Assembly (NCBI GenBank): GCA_903906615.1
Contig: CAIVKT010000572.1
Span: 1-5,728 of the forward strand
Source: an uncultured Bacteroidota bacterium
GTDB lineage: Bacteria; Bacteroidota; Bacteroidia; Chitinophagales; Chitinophagaceae
Reading direction: 5' to 3'
DNA: 5,728 bases
A program made the position numbers and the translations under genes. Shown here in pieces: positions 1-5,728 of the stretch. A model generated the notes under the pieces. It made no database searches and was not told the origin of the DNA. It saw nothing but the letters and a program-made list of their open reading frames with translations. How positions within the stretch are numbered: the first letter of the stretch is position 1; every line of letters begins with the position of its first letter.

Positions 1-1674
1 GTCGCGGATTGCGCTAATGTCTTGCCCGCCCGATGAGAACTCATTGTATACCTGGTCTGTTGTAGCCACATTCACCCTCATATTATCATGCTGGCGGTGG
101 TAATCGGCAAGTTGATTGGCCTGTGTTAAAAACTCAGGGTTGGTAACAATGATCAAGTCCGCCTGAGGCTGCCCGTGCAGGTTCTGAGGAACAATCTGCC
201 CGATGAATTTAGGCGATGAAAACCCGGTGCTGTTCATCGCTACAAACTCATGCAGGCGCGCAGCATCCTGTGTAAAGGTATATGTGGTGCCGCTGAGGCT
301 GCCGTTTATTAGCACCGCGTTCTGCGGGTCTGTTACATCCCATACCTGCGTATTGCTGTTAGCTCCCTGCAAGCGGTAGGTGGTAATATTGCCGCTGCCC
401 ACACTGCGCCAGTCGCGGAAGTTCATCTCTGTTGCCGATGCCATATCCAGCGCCCTGCGACCGTTTATCTCAATATAGTTAAGGAAGCCAATGGCTGTGC
501 TGTTGAGTGGCGAATAATTAATAGTTACGTTAGCAGTTTGCGCGTTACAGGCCCCTGAATAGGTTACTGTGCTGGGCACCAATATATCATCGCCCTGGGA
601 GGCGGCGGGATATGTATAAGTGCCTATAGTATTACCATTAACAGAAACAGAGTAACTATCTTTTGTAAGGCTGCTGATTACAAAATATACTTTACACGTA
701 AGGTTACTGATATAAGACCCGAGGTTGAAATTAAATGATTGTGTGGTATTACCTATCTGTGCATAAAACTGCTCTCCATACCATAGCTTACCCATTTGCG
801 CAGGATTTACATCATCGGTATCATGTACATCGTAATAGTTGAAGCTGTCCACATATACATTTGCAGTGCCTGTGGCAGGCTGTGCTGCAAGGCGTTTGCC
901 CGGGCCCTGATCGAAGGTGATAAAATAATAAGCAGTGTCAGTATACAGGTTCTTTTGGTGTGTGAAGCGCTGGTTCACACTATCCTTATCCCACTCCGTA
1001 GGGCCTATGGCATAGAACATGGCAAACTCACCGTTATCAAATACATTATCGCCATTGCCACTTACCCATATTGCGTTTTCGAGCAGGTCGCTCGGGCGTT
1101 GTACTTTATTATCTTCAGACAGCATATTGCCACCGTTACCAAACACCCTGATATTTGCGGGATTGATATTGGCCGGGTTGAGGCCCATGGAGGTAATAAA
1201 GTTGAAGTCTATTTTATAAAAGCCTGTGGCAGGCACTGCTACTTTAAACCAGGTGCCATTAGCCAGTACAGAGGAAGAAGCATCCGTAGTTCTTGCCGCT
1301 GATTTGGGTGTATTGCCCGGTGCGGGTTCTGTTACTTTAATCGTAAAGCTGCTCACCCTGCTGGTGGTGCCTGTGGAATATGCGGGAATGCGCACTACCA
1401 TGAATGGTTGCTTGCTATCCATTCCCATTAATATTTCCGGCTTGGCCGGGTCGCCGGTCATTGCGTCTTTAGGCATCGCCGCAATGGGCTCATAACTAAT
1501 ACCTGATATTTGCACATCGGGCTTTACAAATTGTGACAGCATGATCTTTTCTGTCACGTAGCCATGGTGTATATCCTGTGGGCCCACCTGGTATGTAGTG
1601 GTTTGCGCCTGTGCTACCCCGAAGCCCAACAGGGCGGTAAGTCCGAAAAGGGTTGATATTCTATTTATCATCAT
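1..1674 (-). CDS. porU: PorU, type IX secretion system sortase (C25 peptidase family), N-terminal 558 residues, cut by window edge
   Basis: The frame is open from the paired ATG codons at 1674 and 1671 to the window edge. PorU is the cell-surface sortase of the T9SS; it removes the C-terminal domain of cargo and helps attach cargo to the surface (family knowledge). Seen here: an Arg-containing, hydrophobic signal peptide at residues 1-23 with an AQA cleavage motif before Gln24; the PorU-type N-terminal region around residues 138-182 (ANGTWFKV, TGFYKID, NPANIRVFGNGG); and the start of the gingipain-like domain at 505-558, with ADLIIVTNPEF followed by VYNEFSSGGQDISAIRD, which is very characteristic of PorU. 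The catalytic His and Cys would lie beyond the edge, so activity cannot be judged. Cys327 and Cys376 could form a disulfide (inference). No Shine-Dalgarno sequence is evident, which is usual in Bacteroidota. The gene is transcribed divergently from gldJ. I am sure of the family; the choice between the two adjacent ATGs is open. Confidence 0.93.
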   Translation of the reverse strand, partial: MMINRISTLFGLTALLGFGVAQAQTTTYQVGPQDIHHGYVTEKIMLSQFVKPDVQISGISYEPIAAMPKDAMTGDPAKPEILMGMDSKQPFMVVRIPAYSTGTTSRVSSFTIKVTEPAPGNTPKSAARTTDASSSVLANGTWFKVAVPATGFYKIDFNFITSMGLNPANINPANIRVFGNGGNMLSEDNKVQRPSDLLENAIWVSGNGDNVFDNGEFAMFYAIGPTEWDKDSVNQRFTHQKNLYTDTAYYFITFDQGPGKRLAAQPATGTANVYVDSFNYYDVHDTDDVNPAQMGKLWYGEQFYAQIGNTTQSFNFNLGSYISNLTCKVYFVISSLTKDSYSVSVNGNTIGTYTYPAASQGDDILVPSTVTYSGACNAQTANVTINYSPLNSTAIGFLNYIEINGRRALDMASATEMNFRDWRSVGSGNITTYRLQGANSNTQVWDVTDPQNAVLINGSLSGTTYTFTQDAARLHEFVAMNSTGFSSPKFIGQIVPQNLHGQPQADLIIVTNPEFLTQANQLADYHRQHDNMRVNVATTDQVYNEFSSGGQDISAIRD

Positions 1675-1921
1675 GTATGGTATTAAATAGCCTTATTCTA
1701 TCAAAATTAAGTAATATTTGCTTACAATCCTCAATGGACGTGATGCAGCTTGCCATAAAAACGTAATTATTTTTCGAATATTATATCCACTGAAAATAAA
1801 TTTCAAAAAAAAATCAAAGCTATTTTGCGGAAAGCTTGAAAATCTGAAAAGTTTGAGGTAACATTGTAACTAGTTTTAACAACTTGCCCACTTAATCAGG
1901 TGTAAATTATTTGGTAAAATT
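1675..1921. promoter_or_regulatory. AT-rich divergent porU-gldJ intergenic region
   Basis: These 247 bases contain no credible gene and must hold the start signals for porU (leftward) and gldJ (rightward). The porU side has a perfect Bacteroidota -7 box, listed separately. On the gldJ side only imperfect versions are visible: TATTTTTC at 1768-1775, TATTTTG at 1821-1827 (one base short in the spacer) and TAGTTTTA at 1871-1878, with a TTG at 1853-1855 that lies rather close. A run of nine A residues sits at 1805-1813. The gldJ ATG is preceded by an A/T-rich leader without a Shine-Dalgarno sequence. The gldJ transcription start cannot be placed with confidence. Confidence 0.45.
1702..1734 (-). 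promoter_or_regulatory. Candidate porU promoter of the Bacteroidota TTG / TAnnTTTG type
   Basis: Read on the minus strand, TAATTTTG at 1709-1702 matches the Bacteroidota -7 consensus TAnnTTTG exactly. A TTG at 1734-1732 lies 22 bases upstream, within the loose spacing accepted for the -33 element; a second TTG at 1727-1725 is too close (15 bases). Transcription would begin near 1697, giving a leader of roughly 20-25 bases before the porU ATG at 1674. The motif is short and can occur by chance in AT-rich DNA, but its position is right. Confidence 0.5.
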
Positions 1922-3463
1922 ATGAAAAGACAACTCATTGGTCTCAGCTTGCTATGCGTAGGAGCATCAACATTCTTCTCTGCATGTTCCAGTGGCTCAC
2001 ATAAGAAAGGTAAAGGAGATAAGGTATCCCAGGTAACCGGGTGGCCGCTTAACGATAAGCGGTTTGGTGGCTACGAGGTCACTAATTATCCCGGCCAGCA
2101 AACGCCTATTGGCATGGCCTTTGTACAAGGTGGCCGTTTTACAATGGGCGCTACGGACGACGAAATGCCGACTCTCGAAAACAACAGCATGAGGCGTACT
2201 GTTTCTGTTTCTTCCTTTTATATGGATGAGACGGAAGTAGCCAACGTCAGCTATCGTGAGTTCATCTTCTGGCTGACGCGCGTGTATGGAGCCGATTACC
2301 AGGACCTGATAGACCGCGAAACACCGGACGTAACCGTATGGCGCCAGGCTATGAGCTATAACGAGCCATACGTAAAAAACTATTTCTGGCACGCTGCATA
2401 CAACGACTACCCGGTAGTAGGTGTGAACTGGTACCAGGCAAATGACTTTTGCCAGTGGCGCACAGACCGCGTGAATGAGTTTCTCCTCATACAGGCGGGC
2501 CAACTGAAGCCAAACCCAACACAGTCTAATGAAGACGTGTTCAACACCGAATCGTATATCGCAGGGCAGTACCAGGGAACACAAGGTTCTCACCCGCACA
2601 AAGACCTGGACCCGAACGGATCAGGTACACGTACTGTAAGAAGGTCAGATGGTATATTCTTACCCGACTACCGCCTCCCTACAGAAGCTGAGTGGGAATA
2701 CGCCGCGCTGGGCCTCATAGGTAATAACCCAAGCCCTGAGAACAAACGCCGCCGTGGCGAGGAAGTAGTTACCGACCGCAATACAATGCCATGGGGACCA
2801 AAGAATACAACGCGCTATGGCTTGCATAACCAATACCAGGGCGAATTCCAGGGCAACTATATGCGTGGCGAAGGCGACGTAATGGGTGTAGCCGGCGGCC
2901 TTAATGATAATGCAGACATCACTGCGCCGGTACGTTCTTTCCTTCCTAACGCATTTGGCCTGTACAACATGGCAGGTAATGTGAACGAGTGGGTGATGGA
3001 TACTTACCGCCCAATGTCGCACCACGATGTGAATGGCTTCCGTCCTTTCCGTGGCAACCAATATACTGAACCAAGACTGCAGGAAGATGGCACGCTGGAA
3101 GAAAAAGACAGCACAGGCCATATCCCTTACAGGAATGTGCCTAGCACAGAAATAGCCGCTAACGGCCGTTATGAATCAAGGACAAGTGACCTGAACAACT
3201 TCCGTGATGGTGATACTTTATCACAGTTCACGTATGCTTACGGGCAGAACACTTTGATCAATGACTCTACCAAGGTATACAAGGGTGGCTCATGGGCCGA
3301 CCGCGCTTACTGGCTTTCTCCAGGCACACGCCGCTACATGCAGGGTAACCTGTCATCGGCTATGATCGGCTTCCGTTGCGTAACCGACCGCCTTGGCAGC
3401 CCTGATGGCGACAACGAACCGGGTGGCAATAACTTCGGTACCAGCAACTCGCACAAAAGGTAA
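1922..3463 (+). CDS. gldJ: GldJ, gliding motility / type IX secretion lipoprotein with an FGE-like (sulfatase-modifying-factor) fold
   Basis: This 513-residue protein carries a lipoprotein signal: MKRQ, a hydrophobic stretch, then FSAC with the lipidated Cys at 22 and a Ser/Lys-rich linker to about residue 40. In flavobacteria GldJ is an essential gliding lipoprotein that stabilises GldK and so supports T9SS secretion (family knowledge). The rest is an FGE-sulfatase fold: GRFTMGATDDE at 71-81, YMDETEVANVSYREF at 100-114, RLPTEAEWEYAA at 251-262, AGNVNEWVMDTY at 351-362, KGGSWADRAYW at 454-464 and IGFRC at 482-486. Long insertions at about 190-245 and 363-450 are as expected for GldJ rather than a true FGE. 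The two catalytic cysteines of FGE are replaced (by D460 and L465 in my alignment), so it should be a structural protein. A Gly/Asn/Asp-rich tail occupies 487-513. The related GldK is the main alternative, but divergence from porU and the motif set favour GldJ. A strong terminator follows. Confidence 0.88.
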   Translation: MKRQLIGLSLLCVGASTFFSACSSGSHKKGKGDKVSQVTGWPLNDKRFGGYEVTNYPGQQTPIGMAFVQGGRFTMGATDDEMPTLENNSMRRTVSVSSFYMDETEVANVSYREFIFWLTRVYGADYQDLIDRETPDVTVWRQAMSYNEPYVKNYFWHAAYNDYPVVGVNWYQANDFCQWRTDRVNEFLLIQAGQLKPNPTQSNEDVFNTESYIAGQYQGTQGSHPHKDLDPNGSGTRTVRRSDGIFLPDYRLPTEAEWEYAALGLIGNNPSPENKRRRGEEVVTDRNTMPWGPKNTTRYGLHNQYQGEFQGNYMRGEGDVMGVAGGLNDNADITAPVRSFLPNAFGLYNMAGNVNEWVMDTYRPMSHHDVNGFRPFRGNQYTEPRLQEDGTLEEKDSTGHIPYRNVPSTEIAANGRYESRTSDLNNFRDGDTLSQFTYAYGQNTLINDSTKVYKGGSWADRAYWLSPGTRRYMQGNLSSAMIGFRCVTDRLGSPDGDNEPGGNNFGTSNSHKR

Positions 3464-3484
3464 TAATTAACTAAGCATATTCGC

Positions 3485-3521
3485 AAAACCCCTTTCTTTA
3501 TGAAAGGGGTTTTTTATTTTT
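3485..3521 (+). terminator. Rho-independent terminator after gldJ
   Basis: A perfect 12-bp stem pairs AAAACCCCTTTC (3485-3496) with GAAAGGGGTTTT (3502-3513) around a five-base loop, TTTAT. The right arm runs into a T-rich tract to 3521, interrupted by a single A at 3516. The hairpin lies 21 bases after the gldJ stop codon and ends 16 bases before the murF start, so it should end most gldJ transcripts. The A-rich left flank means the element could also work weakly in the opposite direction. Confidence 0.9.
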
Positions 3522-3537
3522 ACATAAAATCATCAGC

Positions 3538-4827
3538 GTGAACATCACCCGGTTATACGAGCTATACCTGCAACACCCCTTCATACAAACAGATACACGC
3601 AAGCCATTGCCCGGCGGCATTTACTTTGCATTGAGCGGCGGCAACTTTGATGGCAATACTTTTGCAAAGCAGGCGCTGGAGCAGGGTGCAGCCTATGCGG
3701 TTGTAGATAAACCTGATGTGGCCGCAAACGACAGGTATATTGTAGTGGATGATGTACTCACCGCATTGCAGCAACTGGCGAAGCACCACCGGCAACAATT
3801 CGATATACCTTTCATAGCCATCACGGGATCTAACGGCAAAACAACAACAAAAGAATTAGTGGCAGCGGTGCTGGGCAGCAAATACCATACAGCGGCCACA
3901 GAGGGCAACCTGAACAACCACATAGGCGTGCCACTGACCCTGCTGAAAATAAAGCCCGGCACAGAGATGGCCATCATAGAAATGGGCGCCAACCACCAGC
4001 GCGAGATAGCGGGCTATTGCGAGATAGCGCTGCCCACGCACGGCATCATCACTAACTGCGGCAAGGCGCATATAGAAGGCTTTGGCGGCATAGAAGGTGT
4101 GCGCAAGGGCAAGGGCGAGCTGTATGACTTTTTAAGGGCGCATAACGGCACTATCTTCCGCAATGCAGACCTTGACTACCTGGAAGGTATGGCGCACGAT
4201 ATACCCCAACAGGTGACCTACGGCAGCGCCAATGCGCAGTACATAGGCAAGCCGATAATGAAGGATGTATTTGTGCAGGTGGCCATGCTCACTGCACATA
4301 CCGAAACAACAGTTGCCACCAACCTGGTAGGCGAATATAACTTCCCGAATGTAATGACCGCCATAGCTGTGGGCCTGCATTTCGGGATAGGCATAGACAC
4401 TATAAAAGCAGCCATAGCAGCCTACAACCCCGACAACAGCCGCTCGCAATGGCTACAGAAAGGCACTAACCGCATTATACTCGATGCCTACAATGCCAAC
4501 CCCACCAGTATGCGCGCAGCAATACTCAATTTTGCTACTGCCAGCCTCCCTAACAAAAGCCTGTGGATAGGCGGCATGAAAGAAATGGGCAGCGAAGAAG
4601 CCTATGAACACCGCGAGCTGGTAGCCCTCATAGCAGAACACGCATGGCAGCAGGTAATACTGGTAGGCAAAGAATTTAAAGACATTACCAACGGCTACAC
4701 CTGGTTTGAAACATCGGCAGAAGCAGCCGCGTATGTGACCACACACCTGCCACAAAACAGCTCCATCCTCATCAAAGGATCGAGAGGCAGTAAGATGGAG
4801 GCGTTGCTGGCGGCATTGCCGGGGTGA
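3538..4827 (+). CDS. murF: MurF, UDP-N-acetylmuramoyl-tripeptide--D-alanyl-D-alanine ligase
   Basis: The product catalyses the last cytoplasmic step of peptidoglycan precursor synthesis, joining D-Ala-D-Ala to UDP-MurNAc-tripeptide with ATP. At 429 residues it is a normal, slightly compact MurF. Domain 1 (about 1-85) has the Bacteroidota-style opening LYELYLQHPFIQTDTRK and the substrate-binding SGGNFDGNTF at 33-42. Domain 2 contains the P-loop ITGSNGKTTTKE (95-106), EGNLNNHIGVPLTLL (122-136), EMGANHQREI (148-157), the NCGKAHIEGF segment (173-182) and KGKGEL (190-195), which includes the probable carbamylated Lys192. The C-terminal domain carries DAYNANPTSMRAA (316-328) and LIKGSRGSKMEAL (411-423). 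The GTG at 3538 is chosen because it gives the expected N-terminus and no in-frame ATG lies between it and the terminator. All key motifs are intact. It meets a convergent gene two bases after its stop. Confidence 0.97.
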   Translation: MNITRLYELYLQHPFIQTDTRKPLPGGIYFALSGGNFDGNTFAKQALEQGAAYAVVDKPDVAANDRYIVVDDVLTALQQLAKHHRQQFDIPFIAITGSNGKTTTKELVAAVLGSKYHTAATEGNLNNHIGVPLTLLKIKPGTEMAIIEMGANHQREIAGYCEIALPTHGIITNCGKAHIEGFGGIEGVRKGKGELYDFLRAHNGTIFRNADLDYLEGMAHDIPQQVTYGSANAQYIGKPIMKDVFVQVAMLTAHTETTVATNLVGEYNFPNVMTAIAVGLHFGIGIDTIKAAIAAYNPDNSRSQWLQKGTNRIILDAYNANPTSMRAAILNFATASLPNKSLWIGGMKEMGSEEAYEHRELVALIAEHAWQQVILVGKEFKDITNGYTWFETSAEAAAYVTTHLPQNSSILIKGSRGSKMEALLAALPG

Positions 4828-4829
4828 GA

Positions 4830-5728
4830 TCACTTCACCTCCTCACCCACCACACTCAGTGGCACAGGCAGCCTACCGGATACCATTATATTGGCGATGT
4901 CTTGTGCCTGTTCTTTGGTAAAGCCGACAGACGATATCTGTGTGTTGCCGGAGGATATGGGGTTATCAACACGAGGGCAGGAGTACATTTTGCCATCGTA
5001 AACCACGGCTATAAATTTGCCCAAATTACGCTCGGTCATACGATGCCAAACATCTGCTGCGGCTATATCCATCCTCATATCCACACAGGGCTGTCCCTGC
5101 TCCTCCTCGGCGCTTGCATGGCTGATGTGCGCACCCAGGTCAAATACATTAGCGTTGCTGGGCAACTTAATAGCATAGATAGGGATGAACGCATTGCGCG
5201 CTGCGGCCGTATCGCCCGGCTTCACATCATAGCTGAAGCCATACACAAGTCGTGCATCGGCAGGAAATATTTTCTTCACCACATCCTCATTAAGGTATTT
5301 GGTGAGTTGTACAGTATCCTTAGGCAATACGTAGCCCACCACCGGGCCATTAACTATTTCGTCATCTTTTACATTTATCGCCATCACTGCAAACAAGGGA
5401 TTGAAAGTCAGCTCGCCATGCTCACTTTTCAGCATACCGCTGTTGTGGGTGTAGTGTGTTATGCTACCGGTATCCGCGCCTGCACCCTGTGTGGGCAAGG
5501 GATGCGCCCTGAGCATTTGCTGCCCCAGCGAGTCGTTTGCGGGTTTCAGGAACTGTATGAATTCAGCATTGGTATAGGTATCATAAAACCGCAGGTCGCC
5601 ACCCACCAGTATGCGCGACTTTACCCGCTCTATATCCGCATTGCCTTTGCAGGTGATGCTTATTGTTGCTGCAATGGAATCGTATGTAGCCTGCGGATCA
5701 TCGGCCAGGCCTGCCAGCCTGTCTTTGA
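4830..5728 (-). CDS. SecD P1-like periplasmic domain protein lacking C-terminal membrane helices; 5' end outside window
   Basis: The frame is open from the window edge (first complete codon 5726-5724) to the TGA at 4832-4830, giving 298 visible residues; the true start is off-window, and an internal GTG at 5606 is not needed as a start. Bacteroidota SecD/SecDF P1 features appear in order: ADIERVKSRILVGGDLRFYDTYTN (visible residues 30-53; compare the SecD pattern of PGV..ERVR followed by LEFWETY), VVGYVLPKDTVQLTKYLNEDVVKKIFP (129-155), DMRMDIAAADVWHRM (216-230), NLGKFIAVVYDGKMYSCP (234-251), then an Ile-Ser segment and GFTKEQAQDIANIMVSGRLPVPL (268-290). In SecD the next residues lead into the VGP segment and transmembrane helices; here the protein ends with VVGEEVK. 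No hydrophobic helix is visible, so it should be a periplasmic or N-terminally anchored protein (inference). It has three Cys (26, 214, 250) and no frameshift, so it appears maintained. Function is unknown; it is not a working SecD translocase subunit by itself. Confidence 0.75.
   Translation of the reverse strand, partial: KDRLAGLADDPQATYDSIAATISITCKGNADIERVKSRILVGGDLRFYDTYTNAEFIQFLKPANDSLGQQMLRAHPLPTQGAGADTGSITHYTHNSGMLKSEHGELTFNPLFAVMAINVKDDEIVNGPVVGYVLPKDTVQLTKYLNEDVVKKIFPADARLVYGFSYDVKPGDTAAARNAFIPIYAIKLPSNANVFDLGAHISHASAEEEQGQPCVDMRMDIAAADVWHRMTERNLGKFIAVVYDGKMYSCPRVDNPISSGNTQISSVGFTKEQAQDIANIMVSGRLPVPLSVVGEEVK

Noticed and set aside
796..1495. Plus-strand open frames (168, 66 and 89 codons) in the left part of the window
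   Set aside because: They lie antisense to porU, whose frame is continuous and whose product matches a known family throughout; their translations show no recognisable motif.
1793..1850. Series of A-tracts upstream of gldJ that might indicate phased, curved DNA
   Set aside because: Tract centres are about 8 or 14 bases apart, not near 10.5, so there is no good helical phasing; ordinary AT-rich intergenic DNA explains them.
1868..1875. Palindrome AACTAGTT as a possible operator upstream of gldJ
   Set aside because: Only eight bases long with mismatched flanks and no second copy nearby; expected by chance.
1997..3121. Minus-strand open frames of 200 and 153 codons inside gldJ
   Set aside because: Their Cys/Val/His-rich translations are typical of the reverse strand of a real gene and contain no domain; gldJ explains the region fully.
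3562..4833. Several minus-strand open frames inside murF, including one crossing its stop codon
   Set aside because: They are antisense shadows of murF, whose catalytic motifs are all intact, and have no plausible start region or motif.
4823..4839. Inverted repeat at the murF/SecD-like junction as a bidirectional terminator
   Set aside because: The stem is only five base pairs with a seven-base loop and no T-tract on either side.
4830..5606. GTG at 5606 as the start of the SecD-like gene
   Set aside because: The same frame continues upstream to the window edge and the upstream residues (DIERVKSRI and before) continue the SecD P1 pattern, so the real start is further upstream.

Overview
The window looks like a chromosomal segment from a gliding or type IX secretion-competent member of the Bacteroidota. 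Three things point there: a PorU sortase, a GldJ lipoprotein (both families essentially confined to this phylum), and a promoter of the phylum-specific TTG / TAnnTTTG type. The moderate base composition and the gene style would fit the Chitinophagia or Sphingobacteriia, but the order cannot be fixed from this sequence.

Layout from left to right. Positions 1-1674 (minus strand) carry the first 558 codons of porU, the C25-family sortase of the type IX secretion system (T9SS). The window edge cuts it at the start of its peptidase domain. An AT-rich divergent intergenic region (1675-1921) separates it from gldJ (1922-3463, plus), which encodes a lipoprotein with a formylglycine-generating-enzyme-like fold. 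A strong rho-independent terminator (3485-3521) follows gldJ. Only 16 bases after its T-tract comes the GTG start of murF (3538-4827, plus), the ligase that adds D-Ala-D-Ala to the peptidoglycan precursor. Running towards murF from the right edge, with a two-base gap between the stop codons, is the 3' portion of a minus-strand gene (4830-5728). It encodes a protein that resembles the periplasmic P1 domain of Bacteroidota SecD/SecDF but stops where the membrane helices should begin.

How the genes fit together: PorU and GldJ both serve the T9SS and gliding apparatus. GldJ belongs to the outer-membrane-associated lipoprotein part of the machine, and PorU acts at the cell surface, removing the C-terminal signal of exported cargo and attaching the cargo. 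MurF is a cytoplasmic cell-wall enzyme; its tie to gldJ is probably only positional. The SecD-like protein is the least expected feature. T9SS cargo first crosses the inner membrane through Sec, so a detached SecD P1 domain beside T9SS genes is suggestive, but no functional link is shown by the sequence.

No RNA genes, CRISPR arrays, insertion sequences or large repeats were seen. The remaining long open frames are antisense or out-of-frame shadows of the four genes.
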